Counted from the first letter of the stretch, positions 8,995-17,630 are shown. The stretch: DNA of 64,000 bases from Shewanella sp. UCD-KL12 (GCF_001957125.1 NZ_MPHJ01000004.1:186085-250084); one strand, 5' to 3'. The notes: generated by a model not told the origin, from the letters alone. Numbers and translations are program-made.

Positions 8995-9058
8995 GAACTT
9001 AGTTCATCATGAACTTGATCCGGGATCCCGCTTTGAGTTTAAATGTATCTTGTACTCA

Positions 9059-10906
9059 TTAAGAAAAATCATCAAAGGCGATTTGAGTGTTATCCACGCC
9101 TTTAGCTCTCAAGAACTCTATTGATGAATTCATCATGGCAGTAGGGCCGCAGAGGTAAAACTCAAACTCTGAAATAGCGCCATGCTTTGATAACGTTTTA
9201 AAGTCATCGGCAATTTTATCTTGCACGTAACCAGTGCTTCCTGGCCAATGTTCATCTGTTCTCGACAGTACAGGGTTATAGGTGAAATTCTCATAACGAG
9301 CAGCTAAGGCTTCAAATTGTGTAGCGTAGATCAGATCAACTTGGGTTCTGGCGCCAAAATAGAAGTGAATAGGGCGCTTGCTATTGAGCTTTATCAACTG
9401 CTCCTCTATTAATGCTTTAAGCGGTGCCATGCCAGACCCTGCACCAATTAAGACCATAGGTGAGTTAGAGCCTTCTACGGCAAAAAACTCTTCAAACGGC
9501 CCGACAGCTTCTATGGTTTGGCCTTCGGCCAGATTACAGATGTAACTTGAGCCAATACCTGGGGTTACCTTGCTGTTAGGTGATGTTTGGATTTTAATAG
9601 TAAAAACAAGCTCATTGCTCTTCCCATCACCGTTAGCTAACGAATAGTTACGACTACAAGCTAAATGGTCATACTCTTGCTCAAGTACATCTTGCCAGTG
9701 ATGCATTAACTCTGGTGGTAAGTTCACCGGAACAGACACCCCTTTTGCTGCAGGAATAAAGAAACGCATATATGCACCAGCTTTAAATTCAATGGCTTGC
9801 TCATTTAAGGCTATAAACTTAAGCTCTTTAATATAGGGACTAATAAACTCACTACTCATCAGTTTTAATTGATGGTTGGAAGCCTGAGTTACATCAAGCA
9901 AGGTCAAAGCTTGTAACTCATCGCTACTATGCTGGCAAGCGAGTCGAAAACCCGAGGCTATTTCATCTGCAGTGAAATGTGCGATGTCGGCAGAGGTTGC
10001 TATAACATCTTCCGTTGTTTGTATTTTGCACCTGCCACACGTACCGCCACCAGCACAGGTTGAGGGCAGAGCAATGCCATGATTTAACAAGCTATCTAGT
10101 AAGTTTTCATGGCTAGACATGTCAAGCGTTTCTACTTGTTTGCCATTTTTATTGAATATCTCTACTGGCCTAGTTGTCGCTAGGTTTGTGAAAATTGCGC
10201 TGAGTTTATATTTGCCATTAAACGCTGATTCAATAACCCAGATAAAACCGGTTAAAGCAAAAAACAGGGTAAATATAGCGAATATAATGATTTGAATATT
10301 ATTAAAGCTTCGCTCTTGTGCATAATCCATAAAGTGCAGCATAAACACGAGATCGATGATCCGCTTATCATCATTTGCATGGCCTATCAGCCTGCCTGAG
10401 CCTGCGTCGATATAGACACTCGTATTGATAGCATCGTCAAAGTTTACCCGCCAAAGTGGATTTTTTTCTTTGAGTCTATCCTCATGAGGAGGGAGCAGCT
10501 TAACCGTTGAGGTAATTTCCCCAGGCCCAGAATAGGAGCTCAGCGCGATGGCATTGGCTAACGCCTGCTTAATCACAACTTGCTTGCCCGTTTTTGCATC
10601 AACTAAGGTGTATTCATTTTTAAAATGTTTATACAGGCCTTTTGTATGGGTAAGTAGATAGTAAGGTTTCGCTAATAAATTAACCTGCTCTAGACTCACT
10701 GCGAGTGGAAAGCTGTTTAACACTTTTTGAGGCTCAATAAGCTGACTCAGAGAAACATCGACCTTGTCTTGCTTTATAAGGTACTTGGTACCTTTTGCCT
10801 TCTCATGATCCATAACATTAAAAAACAAGCCGGTTCCAATCCAGATAAGTAGTTGTAAGCCAACCAACAAAGACAGCCATTTATGACAAACTTTTATGAG
10901 AGACAT
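9059..10906 (-). CDS. PepSY membrane protein fused to ferredoxin / FAD / NAD reductase
   Basis: Predicted transmembrane NADH oxidoreductase. Order: helix 1 (residues 11-30, after HKW), a periplasmic PepSY region (about 45-185), helix 2 (203-226), then a cytosolic NqrF-like module. That module has a plant-type [2Fe-2S] site (Cys284, Cys290, Cys293 in STCAGGGTCGRC, and Cys324), an FAD motif RNYSLAN (419-425), an NAD motif VLIGAGSGMAP (485-495) and CGP (586-588). His8 and His191 (LHFMDY) recur in the neighbouring PepSY protein and might ligate heme, which is inference from FoxB-type relatives. It overlaps the upstream gene by one base. Likely role: passing NADH electrons outward to flavinylated periplasmic proteins. 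Confidence 0.85.
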   Translation of the reverse strand: MSLIKVCHKWLSLLVGLQLLIWIGTGLFFNVMDHEKAKGTKYLIKQDKVDVSLSQLIEPQKVLNSFPLAVSLEQVNLLAKPYYLLTHTKGLYKHFKNEYTLVDAKTGKQVVIKQALANAIALSSYSGPGEITSTVKLLPPHEDRLKEKNPLWRVNFDDAINTSVYIDAGSGRLIGHANDDKRIIDLVFMLHFMDYAQERSFNNIQIIIFAIFTLFFALTGFIWVIESAFNGKYKLSAIFTNLATTRPVEIFNKNGKQVETLDMSSHENLLDSLLNHGIALPSTCAGGGTCGRCKIQTTEDVIATSADIAHFTADEIASGFRLACQHSSDELQALTLLDVTQASNHQLKLMSSEFISPYIKELKFIALNEQAIEFKAGAYMRFFIPAAKGVSVPVNLPPELMHHWQDVLEQEYDHLACSRNYSLANGDGKSNELVFTIKIQTSPNSKVTPGIGSSYICNLAEGQTIEAVGPFEEFFAVEGSNSPMVLIGAGSGMAPLKALIEEQLIKLNSKRPIHFYFGARTQVDLIYATQFEALAARYENFTYNPVLSRTDEHWPGSTGYVQDKIADDFKTLSKHGAISEFEFYLCGPTAMMNSSIEFLRAKGVDNTQIAFDDFS

Positions 10907-11640
10907 TAGCGCATCTCCTTTGGTTGCTTACCTTGGGTATCGAGTGAATCGGATTTAAAAATCCTGTAGTAAGTCAGTATTAAACCGAGTACTGATGCGG
11001 CTAACGAGAATGTGACAAAGAAAAAGAGTAACCAGTTACTGATATCTTGCTCTTTATAGTCCATCACATGTAGCGAGAACATAAGATCAAAGGTGCGCCA
11101 GAACTCATGACGCTTAGTGACTAACTCACCAGTACGTGCGGAGATATACAGTGAGGGGCTACCAAAATCATCAAAATTTATCCGCCATGCGGGCAAGTAA
11201 CCTTTACTTAATTCTGAGGGAAGCTTGCTTGAACTGGATGTGAATAACTCTGCGGAACTGATTTTTCCACTACCTGTATATTCTGAACTTGCCATCAAGA
11301 TTGCAGCGGCTTTATCAATAGGGGATAACAACTCTCCTGAGCCTGCATCTAGCATAAAACGCTTATCTTCATGTTTAAACCGATATACAGGGCGATCAAC
11401 AAACACACCAAGCGATAGCTGTTTGGCTTGAGGGTATGCTTGTATGAGTTCGTTAAGAGAGTAGTTAACGTGACTTGGGGAGATCTTAGTCTGATTATTT
11501 TCAACCAAACTATTACCGTGTATATAGTTGATATCGAATATCACCATATAGGCACCCGATACTGACCAGATCACAAACTGGACGCCAAGAAAAAGCATCA
11601 ACCATTTATGGGTTTTACGACTTATTTTTAATAAGTTCAT
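10906..11640 (-). CDS. PepSY-domain inner-membrane protein
   Basis: Short paralogue of the membrane half of the downstream reductase. Helix 1 covers residues 13-33 (LMLFLGVQFVIWSVSGAYMV) after THKW with His11. A periplasmic PepSY region includes RINFDDFGSPSLYISARTGEL, like the RVNFDDA segment of its neighbour. LHVMDY then precedes helix 2 (WLLFFFVTFSLAASVLGLIL). It lacks any cytosolic reductase domain. Its stop overlaps the next start (TAATG), so the two are translationally coupled and may form a heterodimer. Alternatively it serves as an electron-conducting or anchoring subunit. Confidence 0.8.
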   Translation of the reverse strand: MNLLKISRKTHKWLMLFLGVQFVIWSVSGAYMVIFDINYIHGNSLVENNQTKISPSHVNYSLNELIQAYPQAKQLSLGVFVDRPVYRFKHEDKRFMLDAGSGELLSPIDKAAAILMASSEYTGSGKISSAELFTSSSSKLPSELSKGYLPAWRINFDDFGSPSLYISARTGELVTKRHEFWRTFDLMFSLHVMDYKEQDISNWLLFFFVTFSLAASVLGLILTYYRIFKSDSLDTQGKQPKEMR

Positions 11641-11937
11641 TGTTATTATCTCTCGTGATCGTTGCAGCTAAAGTGGCGTAATGGGAATAACCAGCTATTG
11701 CTATGCTAGAACCATCGGCATAGGGGGAGTCATCGCAATAGCCACTTAAAACATTGATGCAATAATGTAACAGATCTCCTTACTTCACTCACAACCTTCT
11801 TTTTAAATTACTAATATTTGTACTAATGATCTTACAGTCTTTATTAAGCTATTCATAAAAAGCTACTTAGCTGAATCAAGTTGCGACCTAACATCTATTC
11901 GCGGTAATCTAAAATGACTATCAAGGAGTGATATAAG
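11641..11937. promoter_or_regulatory. Divergent upstream region, PepSY operon / metallopeptidase
   Basis: 297 bp between divergent genes. A strong SD (AAGGAGTGATATAAG) precedes the metallopeptidase. I do not find the 14-bp motif that marks the kinase and apbE promoters, so shared control of the PepSY operon is not supported by that motif. Nothing else stands out. Confidence 0.4.
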
Positions 11938-13011
11938 ATGATTAAACCTGCCGCTAGCGTGTTTTTTATTTCAACAGCGCTTCTAATGCCACAAAATGCA
12001 AATGGTCTTGAAAAGAGTGAACAGCTAAGTGAAATCGAGCAAACGAGCAAGCCGCTAACACAACAAGAGAAGTTAGCCGAACAGCACTCTGCTATTTTGA
12101 AAACTCTCAAAGGCTGTGGTCCAGAAAACGCAAATCAAATTGAAAATAGCCCAACCTCAAAAGGCGCTTCTGAGATCTACACTTGGGTTGATGACAAAGG
12201 GCAGATGCACTTTAGTGATAACCCAAGGCAGAGTCAGCAGTACCAAGCAGAGTTAACTGATTATCACGATACCCAATATGGCTTTGAGTTAAACCTTAAA
12301 TCGACTGGGGGAAGCTTTCCTGTCTCTTATAGAGATAATGTTACCGCAGCGATTAAGAAAGTAAGCGAAATCTATAAGTTTTACCTACCAAGCTCAGGTG
12401 TACCTGAAGCAACGGTCAATCTAACATTGGCTAAAGATCGGGCGAGCTATCATAAGCTGGTACAACAATATGCGCCAGGTATGGGTCAGAGCCAAGGCTT
12501 TTATATCTCAGAGTTTAATCTCGCTGCTGTGTGGTATCGAAATGATGCTCAGGCCCATCAAACCTCTATTCATGAATCGGTGCACGTGCTTAATGCGAGA
12601 TTATTTGGTCTCACTCCACGCTGGTTTAATGAGGGCATGGCTGAATATTTTTCAGCGATAAAAATGCAAGGGCATGCTGCCAAACTTGCTTCGCCAAATT
12701 GGCAACAGATTTTATCGGGCACTCAGCTTAATCTTACCGCTTTAATTAGTGCGAAAGTACAACATTGGAACAGCGGTAGTATACAAAGCTTACTCTATGC
12801 GCAGTCTTACTCATTAGTGCAATATTTAATGAGTACCAGTAAAGGCAAGCAAACAATGAAGCTGTTACTGGCCCATCTTGTTGATACTCGCTGTGAGCCA
12901 AACGCACAGGTCAATTCGATTTTAGGTCAATATCCTGGTGGGATTAGAAAGCTAGAATCAGATTGGATTGACTGGGTAAACAATAAGCGCTATCGCAGCC
13001 AATCTTTTTAA
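11938..13011 (+). CDS. Periplasmic DUF4124 + MA-clan (gluzincin-type) metallopeptidase-like protein
   Basis: Exported protein with a signal-like N-terminus (SVFFISTALLMPQNANG). A DUF4124-like segment at about residues 75-95 (IYTWVDDKGQMHFSDNP) precedes a peptidase domain carrying HESVH with a downstream NEGMAEYF, a zinc HExxH...E arrangement of the MA clan. The length (357) allows one catalytic domain and a C-terminal helical tail. The substrate is unknown. Neighbours on both sides are oriented away or convergent, so it is probably monocistronic. The catalytic motif is intact, so I expect activity, but the family could include pseudoenzymes. Confidence 0.75.
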   Translation: MIKPAASVFFISTALLMPQNANGLEKSEQLSEIEQTSKPLTQQEKLAEQHSAILKTLKGCGPENANQIENSPTSKGASEIYTWVDDKGQMHFSDNPRQSQQYQAELTDYHDTQYGFELNLKSTGGSFPVSYRDNVTAAIKKVSEIYKFYLPSSGVPEATVNLTLAKDRASYHKLVQQYAPGMGQSQGFYISEFNLAAVWYRNDAQAHQTSIHESVHVLNARLFGLTPRWFNEGMAEYFSAIKMQGHAAKLASPNWQQILSGTQLNLTALISAKVQHWNSGSIQSLLYAQSYSLVQYLMSTSKGKQTMKLLLAHLVDTRCEPNAQVNSILGQYPGGIRKLESDWIDWVNNKRYRSQSF

Positions 13012-13041
13012 TTCATTGCATGAAATATTCACTACAGCTCT

Positions 13042-13149
13042 GTCATTTTGCATTGGTATATCATTATGGGTTGGTTTGTCATTTAGCATTGATCCGTCAT
13101 TCTGAACTAGCCTGTCATTGTGAATTAGTCTGTCATTCTGAATTTATTT
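13042..13149 (+). repeat. Six-unit 18-bp tandem array
   Basis: Units start at 13042, 13060, 13078, 13096, 13114 and 13132, exactly 18 bp apart, with consensus close to GTCATTNTGNATTAGTNT. The last unit is also the left end of the degenerate 76-bp repeat copy at 13132-13206, so the array seems to have grown from that end. Confidence 0.75.
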
Positions 13150-13206
13150 CAGAATCCAATTCCACGCAGGCTAATAAGAATTCCGGCTAAAGTAACGCCG
13201 CAATGG
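13132..13206 (+). repeat. Degenerate copy of the 76-bp dispersed repeat
   Basis: Keeps GTCATTCTGAATTTATTTCAG at the left and AATTCCGGCTAAAGTAACGC near the right end, but the closing hairpin is altered (GCCGCAATGGC instead of GCCGGAATGAC). Confidence 0.65.
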
Positions 13207-13278
13207 CTTGGCGCAACTCTTCTTATCTTGTTCAGGTAAAGTAATCAATCTAGCAAATAAGCTGTCTAGCGCAGCGTC

Positions 13279-13318
13279 ACCTTAGCTCCATCAGACCAAA
13301 GGCCATCATCTTTGCTCT
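13279..13318 (-). repeat. 40-bp dispersed repeat, copy A
   Basis: On the minus strand it reads AGAGCAAAGATGATGGCC ... AGCTAAGGT and matches 27007-27046 over 40 bp with few differences. With the 18-bp array and the 76-bp copy it makes up most of the 332-bp gap 13012-13343, which has no visible gene. Confidence 0.6.
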
Positions 13319-13343
13319 AACAGGCAAAGCCGTCTTCTTAGCT

Positions 13344-14636
13344 TTAAACTGCAAACTTCTTCTTAATTGTTCTCCAACAATCGGTATAGTTTGGCTGTCT
13401 CTCTTTACCCTCTAGTGCATATTTAGTTGGCGAGAATATATAGCGAGACTCAAACATAAAGGCGAGGGTGTTTTCATAACGTTGCGGTGCAAGCTCTGCA
13501 TTGGATGCTTTTTCAAATACATCCGCTTCAGGACCGTGCGGAGACATACAGTTGTGCAGACTTGAACCGCCAGGTACAAAGCCTTTCTCCTTAGCATCAT
13601 ATACACCTTCAATCAGCCCCATAAATTCACTCATCATATTGCGATGGTAATAAGGCGGTCTAAAGGTGTTCTCTGCCACCATCCAACGTGGCGGGAAGAT
13701 TGCAAAATCAAGGTTGGCCACACCTGGGGTACCAGAAGGTGAGGTGAGTACAGTAAAAATCGATGGGTCGGGATGATCGAAACTCACCGTATTCATTACA
13801 TTAAAACGGGCTAAGTCATACTTGTACGGGGCGCTGTTTCCTGTCCAAGCAACAACATCTAATGGAGAGTGGCCAATATCACAGCGGAACATATTGCCAT
13901 TAAACTTAGCGATTAACTCAAAATCTCCTTCTTTATCTTCAAAGTGAGCAACCGGGTATTTAAAGTCTCTGTCATTAGCAAAACCATTAGCACCAACAGG
14001 TCCACGCTCGGCCAATACATACGGATGGCCATAGTTTTCACAGATATAACCACGCGCTTCATCTGTAAGTAGTTCAACCGAAAATTTGATCCCACGAGGA
14101 ATCACAGCGATTTCGCCAGCTTTTATTGCTAACTTGCCACACTCGGTGTTTAACACTATCTCGCCAAGTTCAGGCACAAACAGCATCTCACCGTCGGCAT
14201 TATAGAAATAACGATCATGCATCGAGCTGTTGATCGAGTAGATATGAACGCCTACACCGGCTTGGCCATTAGCACTACCATTGGCGGCCATTGTCACTAA
14301 TCCATCAACAAAATCAGTTCTATCCGTTGGTATGTCAACTGGATCCCAACGGAACATGGTTGGCGGAGTCACAGCTTCAGTAATTGGGGCTGTGCGGATT
14401 AGGCCATTATCAATTGCTTCATAATCACCTTGAACGACAGATGGGCGAATACGGTAGAACCAGTTACGACGATTATCACTACGTGGTGCGGTAAAAGCGG
14501 TGACGTTAAACTGCTCTGCATACAGATCATACTTAACTTTTTGCGGGCTAAATTGACCTACTGGTAGGGCACCTGGTAGTGCTTCAGTTTCAAATTCGTT
14601 ACCAAAACCATGCATATATTCAAGTTCAGTTGTCAT
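13344..14636 (-). CDS. hmgA: Homogentisate 1,2-dioxygenase
   Basis: Opens the aromatic ring of homogentisate to maleylacetoacetate in tyrosine and phenylalanine degradation, in the cytoplasm. The start EYMHGFGNEFETEALPGALP is a hallmark of the family. The C-terminal half has the iron-site region YHRNMMSEFMGLIEG (His and Glu ligands) and LHNCMSPHGPEAD (His ligand). The 430-residue length is normal. The SD AAAGGACG sits before the ATG. It is divergent from a MarR regulator; a dyad at 14682-14703 lies in its leader. Maleylacetoacetate isomerase and fumarylacetoacetase genes are not adjacent, so the pathway is split in this genome. Confidence 0.97.
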   Translation of the reverse strand: MTTELEYMHGFGNEFETEALPGALPVGQFSPQKVKYDLYAEQFNVTAFTAPRSDNRRNWFYRIRPSVVQGDYEAIDNGLIRTAPITEAVTPPTMFRWDPVDIPTDRTDFVDGLVTMAANGSANGQAGVGVHIYSINSSMHDRYFYNADGEMLFVPELGEIVLNTECGKLAIKAGEIAVIPRGIKFSVELLTDEARGYICENYGHPYVLAERGPVGANGFANDRDFKYPVAHFEDKEGDFELIAKFNGNMFRCDIGHSPLDVVAWTGNSAPYKYDLARFNVMNTVSFDHPDPSIFTVLTSPSGTPGVANLDFAIFPPRWMVAENTFRPPYYHRNMMSEFMGLIEGVYDAKEKGFVPGGSSLHNCMSPHGPEADVFEKASNAELAPQRYENTLAFMFESRYIFSPTKYALEGKERQPNYTDCWRTIKKKFAV

Positions 14637-14681
14637 CTTATCGTCCTTTACCTTGCATTATTCTTATCTTCTATCAATAAA

Positions 14682-14703
14682 ACTACTCTCAAGTGAGACT
14701 AGT
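14682..14703. promoter_or_regulatory. Operator-like palindrome at hmgA
   Basis: ACTACTCTCA-AG-TGAGACTAGT, 10-bp arms with one mismatch, 46-67 bp upstream of the hmgA start. It shares the CTCA-N2-TGAG core with the palindrome before the divergent MarR gene, so it is probably the same repressor's site. Confidence 0.65.
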
Positions 14704-14909
14704 TTCAAGTTTGAATAGATTCTTACTAAAAATGCTTATGGTTAAAAGTGTCAACTTAGCAGACATATTGTAAAGCAATAATTACAAGCTTTAATCTGTC
14801 CATTCTAAGGCATATTCACCTAGTTAAAACCAGTATGCTTTTACGTGCGAAAAAAGTGTTAGTAGATTACCAAGCCAAATCTAATTAAATGATAAACAGT
14901 TATTGCAAT

Positions 14910-14935
14910 AATCTATTCTCATGTGAGAATAGATT
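14910..14935. promoter_or_regulatory. Perfect 26-bp operator-like palindrome at the MarR gene
   Basis: Arms AATCTATTCTCA and TGAGAATAGATT (12 bp, no mismatch) around a TG spacer, about 50 bp upstream of the MarR start. The position suits autorepression. The remainder of the 347-bp intergenic region is plain AT-rich DNA. Confidence 0.7.
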
Positions 14936-14983
14936 GTGTCGATTTGAGATTGTAAATAATCCTGTAAATATGACTATGAGTAA

Positions 14984-15487
14984 ATGACAATGAATCAACA
15001 TATCGCCGCTGAACAAGATGACTCAAGCCTTTCTTTAAACCAGTTTCTTCCCTATAGATTAGTGAACTTGGCGCAAAACGTGAGTGACAAGTTTGCAGAG
15101 GTGTATCAGGTTGAATTTAACCTTACTGTTCCTGAATGGCGCATACTCGTTCACTTGGCTCAACAACCGAATAGCGGCAATGCTAAACTAAGCCATGTAG
15201 ACCAAGGAATCAGTGCAAAAGCGTTAACTGTGCTGGCATCAATGGATAAATCTACCGTTTCACGGGCAGTTAAACTGATGCTAGATAAAGGCTATTTGGT
15301 AAAACAGATAGACTCAAAAGATAAACGCGCTTCGCTTTTAGAGTTAACGCCTAAAGGCAAACAGCTTTATCTATCAATCGCCCCAAAGGCACTCGAGTGG
15401 GAAGCAGGGCTGTTAGATGCGATTACTGCATCTGAGTACCGAGACTTAATGCGGATAATTGAGAAGCTAGATAGTAGATTAACTTAA
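14984..15487 (+). CDS. MarR-family regulator, probable controller of hmgA
   Basis: Winged-helix DNA-binding protein of 167 residues. The wHTH includes LTVPEWRILVHLAQQ, ALTVLASMDKSTVSRAVKLMLDKGYL and the wing KDKRASLLELTPKGKQLY, all typical of MarR proteins. It lies head to head with hmgA, and palindromes with a common core stand before both genes. The likely role is a repressor relieved by homogentisate or a related aromatic acid, as for other Hmg-linked regulators. The ligand is inferred. Two ATGs lie close together (ATGACAATG); the first is used here, the second is equally possible. Confidence 0.85.
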   Translation: MTMNQHIAAEQDDSSLSLNQFLPYRLVNLAQNVSDKFAEVYQVEFNLTVPEWRILVHLAQQPNSGNAKLSHVDQGISAKALTVLASMDKSTVSRAVKLMLDKGYLVKQIDSKDKRASLLELTPKGKQLYLSIAPKALEWEAGLLDAITASEYRDLMRIIEKLDSRLT

Positions 15488-15721
15488 ACACTCTACACCG
15501 ATAATCTAGCGTAATAGTTTTAGGGATAAAATGATTTCTTTCCGTTAAACCCTTCTATAACTTTTAGTGAACTTGAAATGGAGCCCCACCAATCTATTAA
15601 AAGCTAATATGTTATAGGTCAAAAAAATGTGACATTACTTTCTTTTATCTATTTCAGTATGTTAACGTCCTTTATGTTCACATTAATCAAGAATCGGTTT
15701 AGCGAACTAAGGTAGAGGGTC

Positions 15722-16456
15722 GTGACTAAAGCTATAAAAAGTGAATCATCACATGAAATAAATATTCGATTCTACAATGAGCATGCCGTTAAACTAGCTG
15801 AACAATATGACTCAACTCAGTTTGAAGCGGTTCATCAAGCTTGGTTACCAATACTAAAAAAGAGTATCCGAGGTTCAAAGCTAGTATGTCGCATCCTAGA
15901 CATTGGAGCTGGTTCTGGCCGTGACGCAAAATTTTTAGCACAGTTATCAACAGATGAAAACCTAATACAAGTTTTTGCTGTTGAGCCTGCATACTCGCTA
16001 GCGAAGCAAGGTAAAAATAATACATCGAAAATTACCACTAAAAATACTCTACCTGTTACTTGGCTCAATGATTCACTCCCCTATTTATTAGTAACAAAAG
16101 CAGTTAATTTAAAGTTTGACCTTATTTTACTTAGCGCCGTTTGGATGCATATCCCACTAGGTAAACGTAGCGATTCAATTAATTCATTAAAGGGGTTATT
16201 AACACCTAATGGAAAGCTAATCATTACACTCAGGCATCAAAGGGGGAGTGGAAGTAGTGGAGATGAGAGAATTATGTACAAGGTTAGTATTGAAGAGCTT
16301 CAAGCACTATGTTCAAACAATGAACTCACTGTGATTGAACACACTCAGCTTGAACAAGACAAATTAGGCCGTGATCAAGTTCAATGGCAAACCGTTGTGA
16401 TATCACATGTCAATAATTGTGGTTCAGAAGAGCAGAAACTATTCTATGAACAGTGA
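15722..16456 (+). CDS. Class I SAM-dependent methyltransferase
   Basis: Rossmann methyltransferase with SAM motif I ILDIGAGSGRDAKF (residues 58-71), an N-terminal NEHAVKLAEQYDSTQFEAVH segment and a post-motif loop LLSAVWMHIP. It has no NPPY/DPPY or PC motif, so it is not a classical DNA adenine or cytosine methylase; small-molecule, RNA or protein substrates are more likely. Start is GTG after AGAGGG. The next gene, an HNH protein, starts inside its last codons, so the two form a tight operon. The region before it (15488-15721) shows no gene. Confidence 0.8.
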   Translation: MTKAIKSESSHEINIRFYNEHAVKLAEQYDSTQFEAVHQAWLPILKKSIRGSKLVCRILDIGAGSGRDAKFLAQLSTDENLIQVFAVEPAYSLAKQGKNNTSKITTKNTLPVTWLNDSLPYLLVTKAVNLKFDLILLSAVWMHIPLGKRSDSINSLKGLLTPNGKLIITLRHQRGSGSSGDERIMYKVSIEELQALCSNNELTVIEHTQLEQDKLGRDQVQWQTVVISHVNNCGSEEQKLFYEQ

Positions 16457-17630
16457 TAACTTTGAAGTTGTCGATGCACAAAAACAAGTTAATTTTATCG
16501 CTTATTTACAGCGTCTCTTAGTTGAAGGCGAATTCAATGCTACCTATAAGTTTGCATTGCTTCATGCTTTAGCTGATATCTGTATTGAACGGCCAATAAA
16601 TAATAAATTTCGGAGTTCGTCTCATTCCAGCGGTATGCAAAACATACAGCAAAACGTGATAATTATTGATGAGTTGGTCGAGAAATTTATCGAACTATAC
16701 TGGCAACATTCTTTGCCCTACATGTCAGGTGAAAAGTGTCAGGTCCCCACAATCTTGCTTCAAAATTCAGGTAGCCAATCGGCATTAATCAACAACCTCG
16801 CTTATTACCGTGAACAAGGCATCAGAACGCTTTCCCAGCTTAAGAAAAATGATAATTGGGGCAAGTTAATGAGTCAAACCCGTAGAACCTTAAAAGAGGG
16901 GCCATTATGGCGATTACAGTTATTAGCAGGAAAAGAAGAATGCTACTTTTACCCCCACACTGGTAATAATAAGCAGATTGTACTTAATCCTGATATCGCA
17001 TATTGTTTTCGTCGTTTTCATGACCTAGTGGTATCACTAGCTCGAAGCCATTGGACACAGAAAGTATGTAGTTTATTGCCTAACCAGTCCTTGATTGGTG
17101 GGCAAGGTGATTTGTCCGATTTTCTGTTTGGCTGCAGCCGTAAATCATTATTCAAGGCAAGACCTGTGCTTTATGATATACAAAAAGGCCGATGTTTTTA
17201 TTGTAATAAATCTATTAATGAAGATGAACTAGCAATAACTAAAAATGAAATTGCAGATACAAGCCGAGGATCGAGACAGAAAATGATGCCAGAGGTTGAC
17301 CACTTTATACCAAGAGCTAGATACCCAAATGATCTTGCCCATAATTTTGTTTTAGCCCATGGTAAATGTAATAAGGCTAAGAGTGATCATCTTGCAGCAG
17401 AGGAGCATAAAGATCGTTGGTTTGAACAAAATATCATTCTAAATTCTTCAGAACTGACTGAACGTTTACAGCCGTATTTTAACTGCGATCAACATAGAAC
17501 TGAAGCCATTGCCACATGGGCTTATAAGCAAGCAGCACACAATGGCTCAATGCTTTGGTTGAAAGGGAAAAGCTTCGAGGTATTTGATCAAAATAGTATT
17601 GCTGTTGCGCCAGAACAACCCGATTTTTGA
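16446..17630 (+). CDS. HNH endonuclease domain protein
   Basis: 394 residues counted from the ATG at 16446, which overlaps the methyltransferase stop by 11 bp and follows GAAGAG. A GTG 39 bp upstream also stays in frame but has no better signal. The N-terminal 230 residues match no family I recognise. The HNH core is clear: CFYCNK (Cys250, Cys253), VDHFIPRARYP (Asp285-His286), HNFVLAHGKCNKAKSDH (Asn300, Cys308, His315). Probable metal-dependent nucleic-acid nuclease. Its coupling to a methyltransferase that is not a DNA-type enzyme is unusual and could mark a defence or modification cassette, but no third component is present. Confidence 0.75.
   Translation: MNSDNFEVVDAQKQVNFIAYLQRLLVEGEFNATYKFALLHALADICIERPINNKFRSSSHSSGMQNIQQNVIIIDELVEKFIELYWQHSLPYMSGEKCQVPTILLQNSGSQSALINNLAYYREQGIRTLSQLKKNDNWGKLMSQTRRTLKEGPLWRLQLLAGKEECYFYPHTGNNKQIVLNPDIAYCFRRFHDLVVSLARSHWTQKVCSLLPNQSLIGGQGDLSDFLFGCSRKSLFKARPVLYDIQKGRCFYCNKSINEDELAITKNEIADTSRGSRQKMMPEVDHFIPRARYPNDLAHNFVLAHGKCNKAKSDHLAAEEHKDRWFEQNIILNSSELTERLQPYFNCDQHRTEAIATWAYKQAAHNGSMLWLKGKSFEVFDQNSIAVAPEQPDF

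Noticed and set aside
13042..13149. CRISPR array
   Set aside because: Units are 18 bp with no spacers and are too diverged; no cas gene nearby.
15722..17630. Type II restriction-modification system
   Set aside because: The methyltransferase has no DNA-methylase motif (no NPPY/DPPY or PC), so a classical R-M reading fails.
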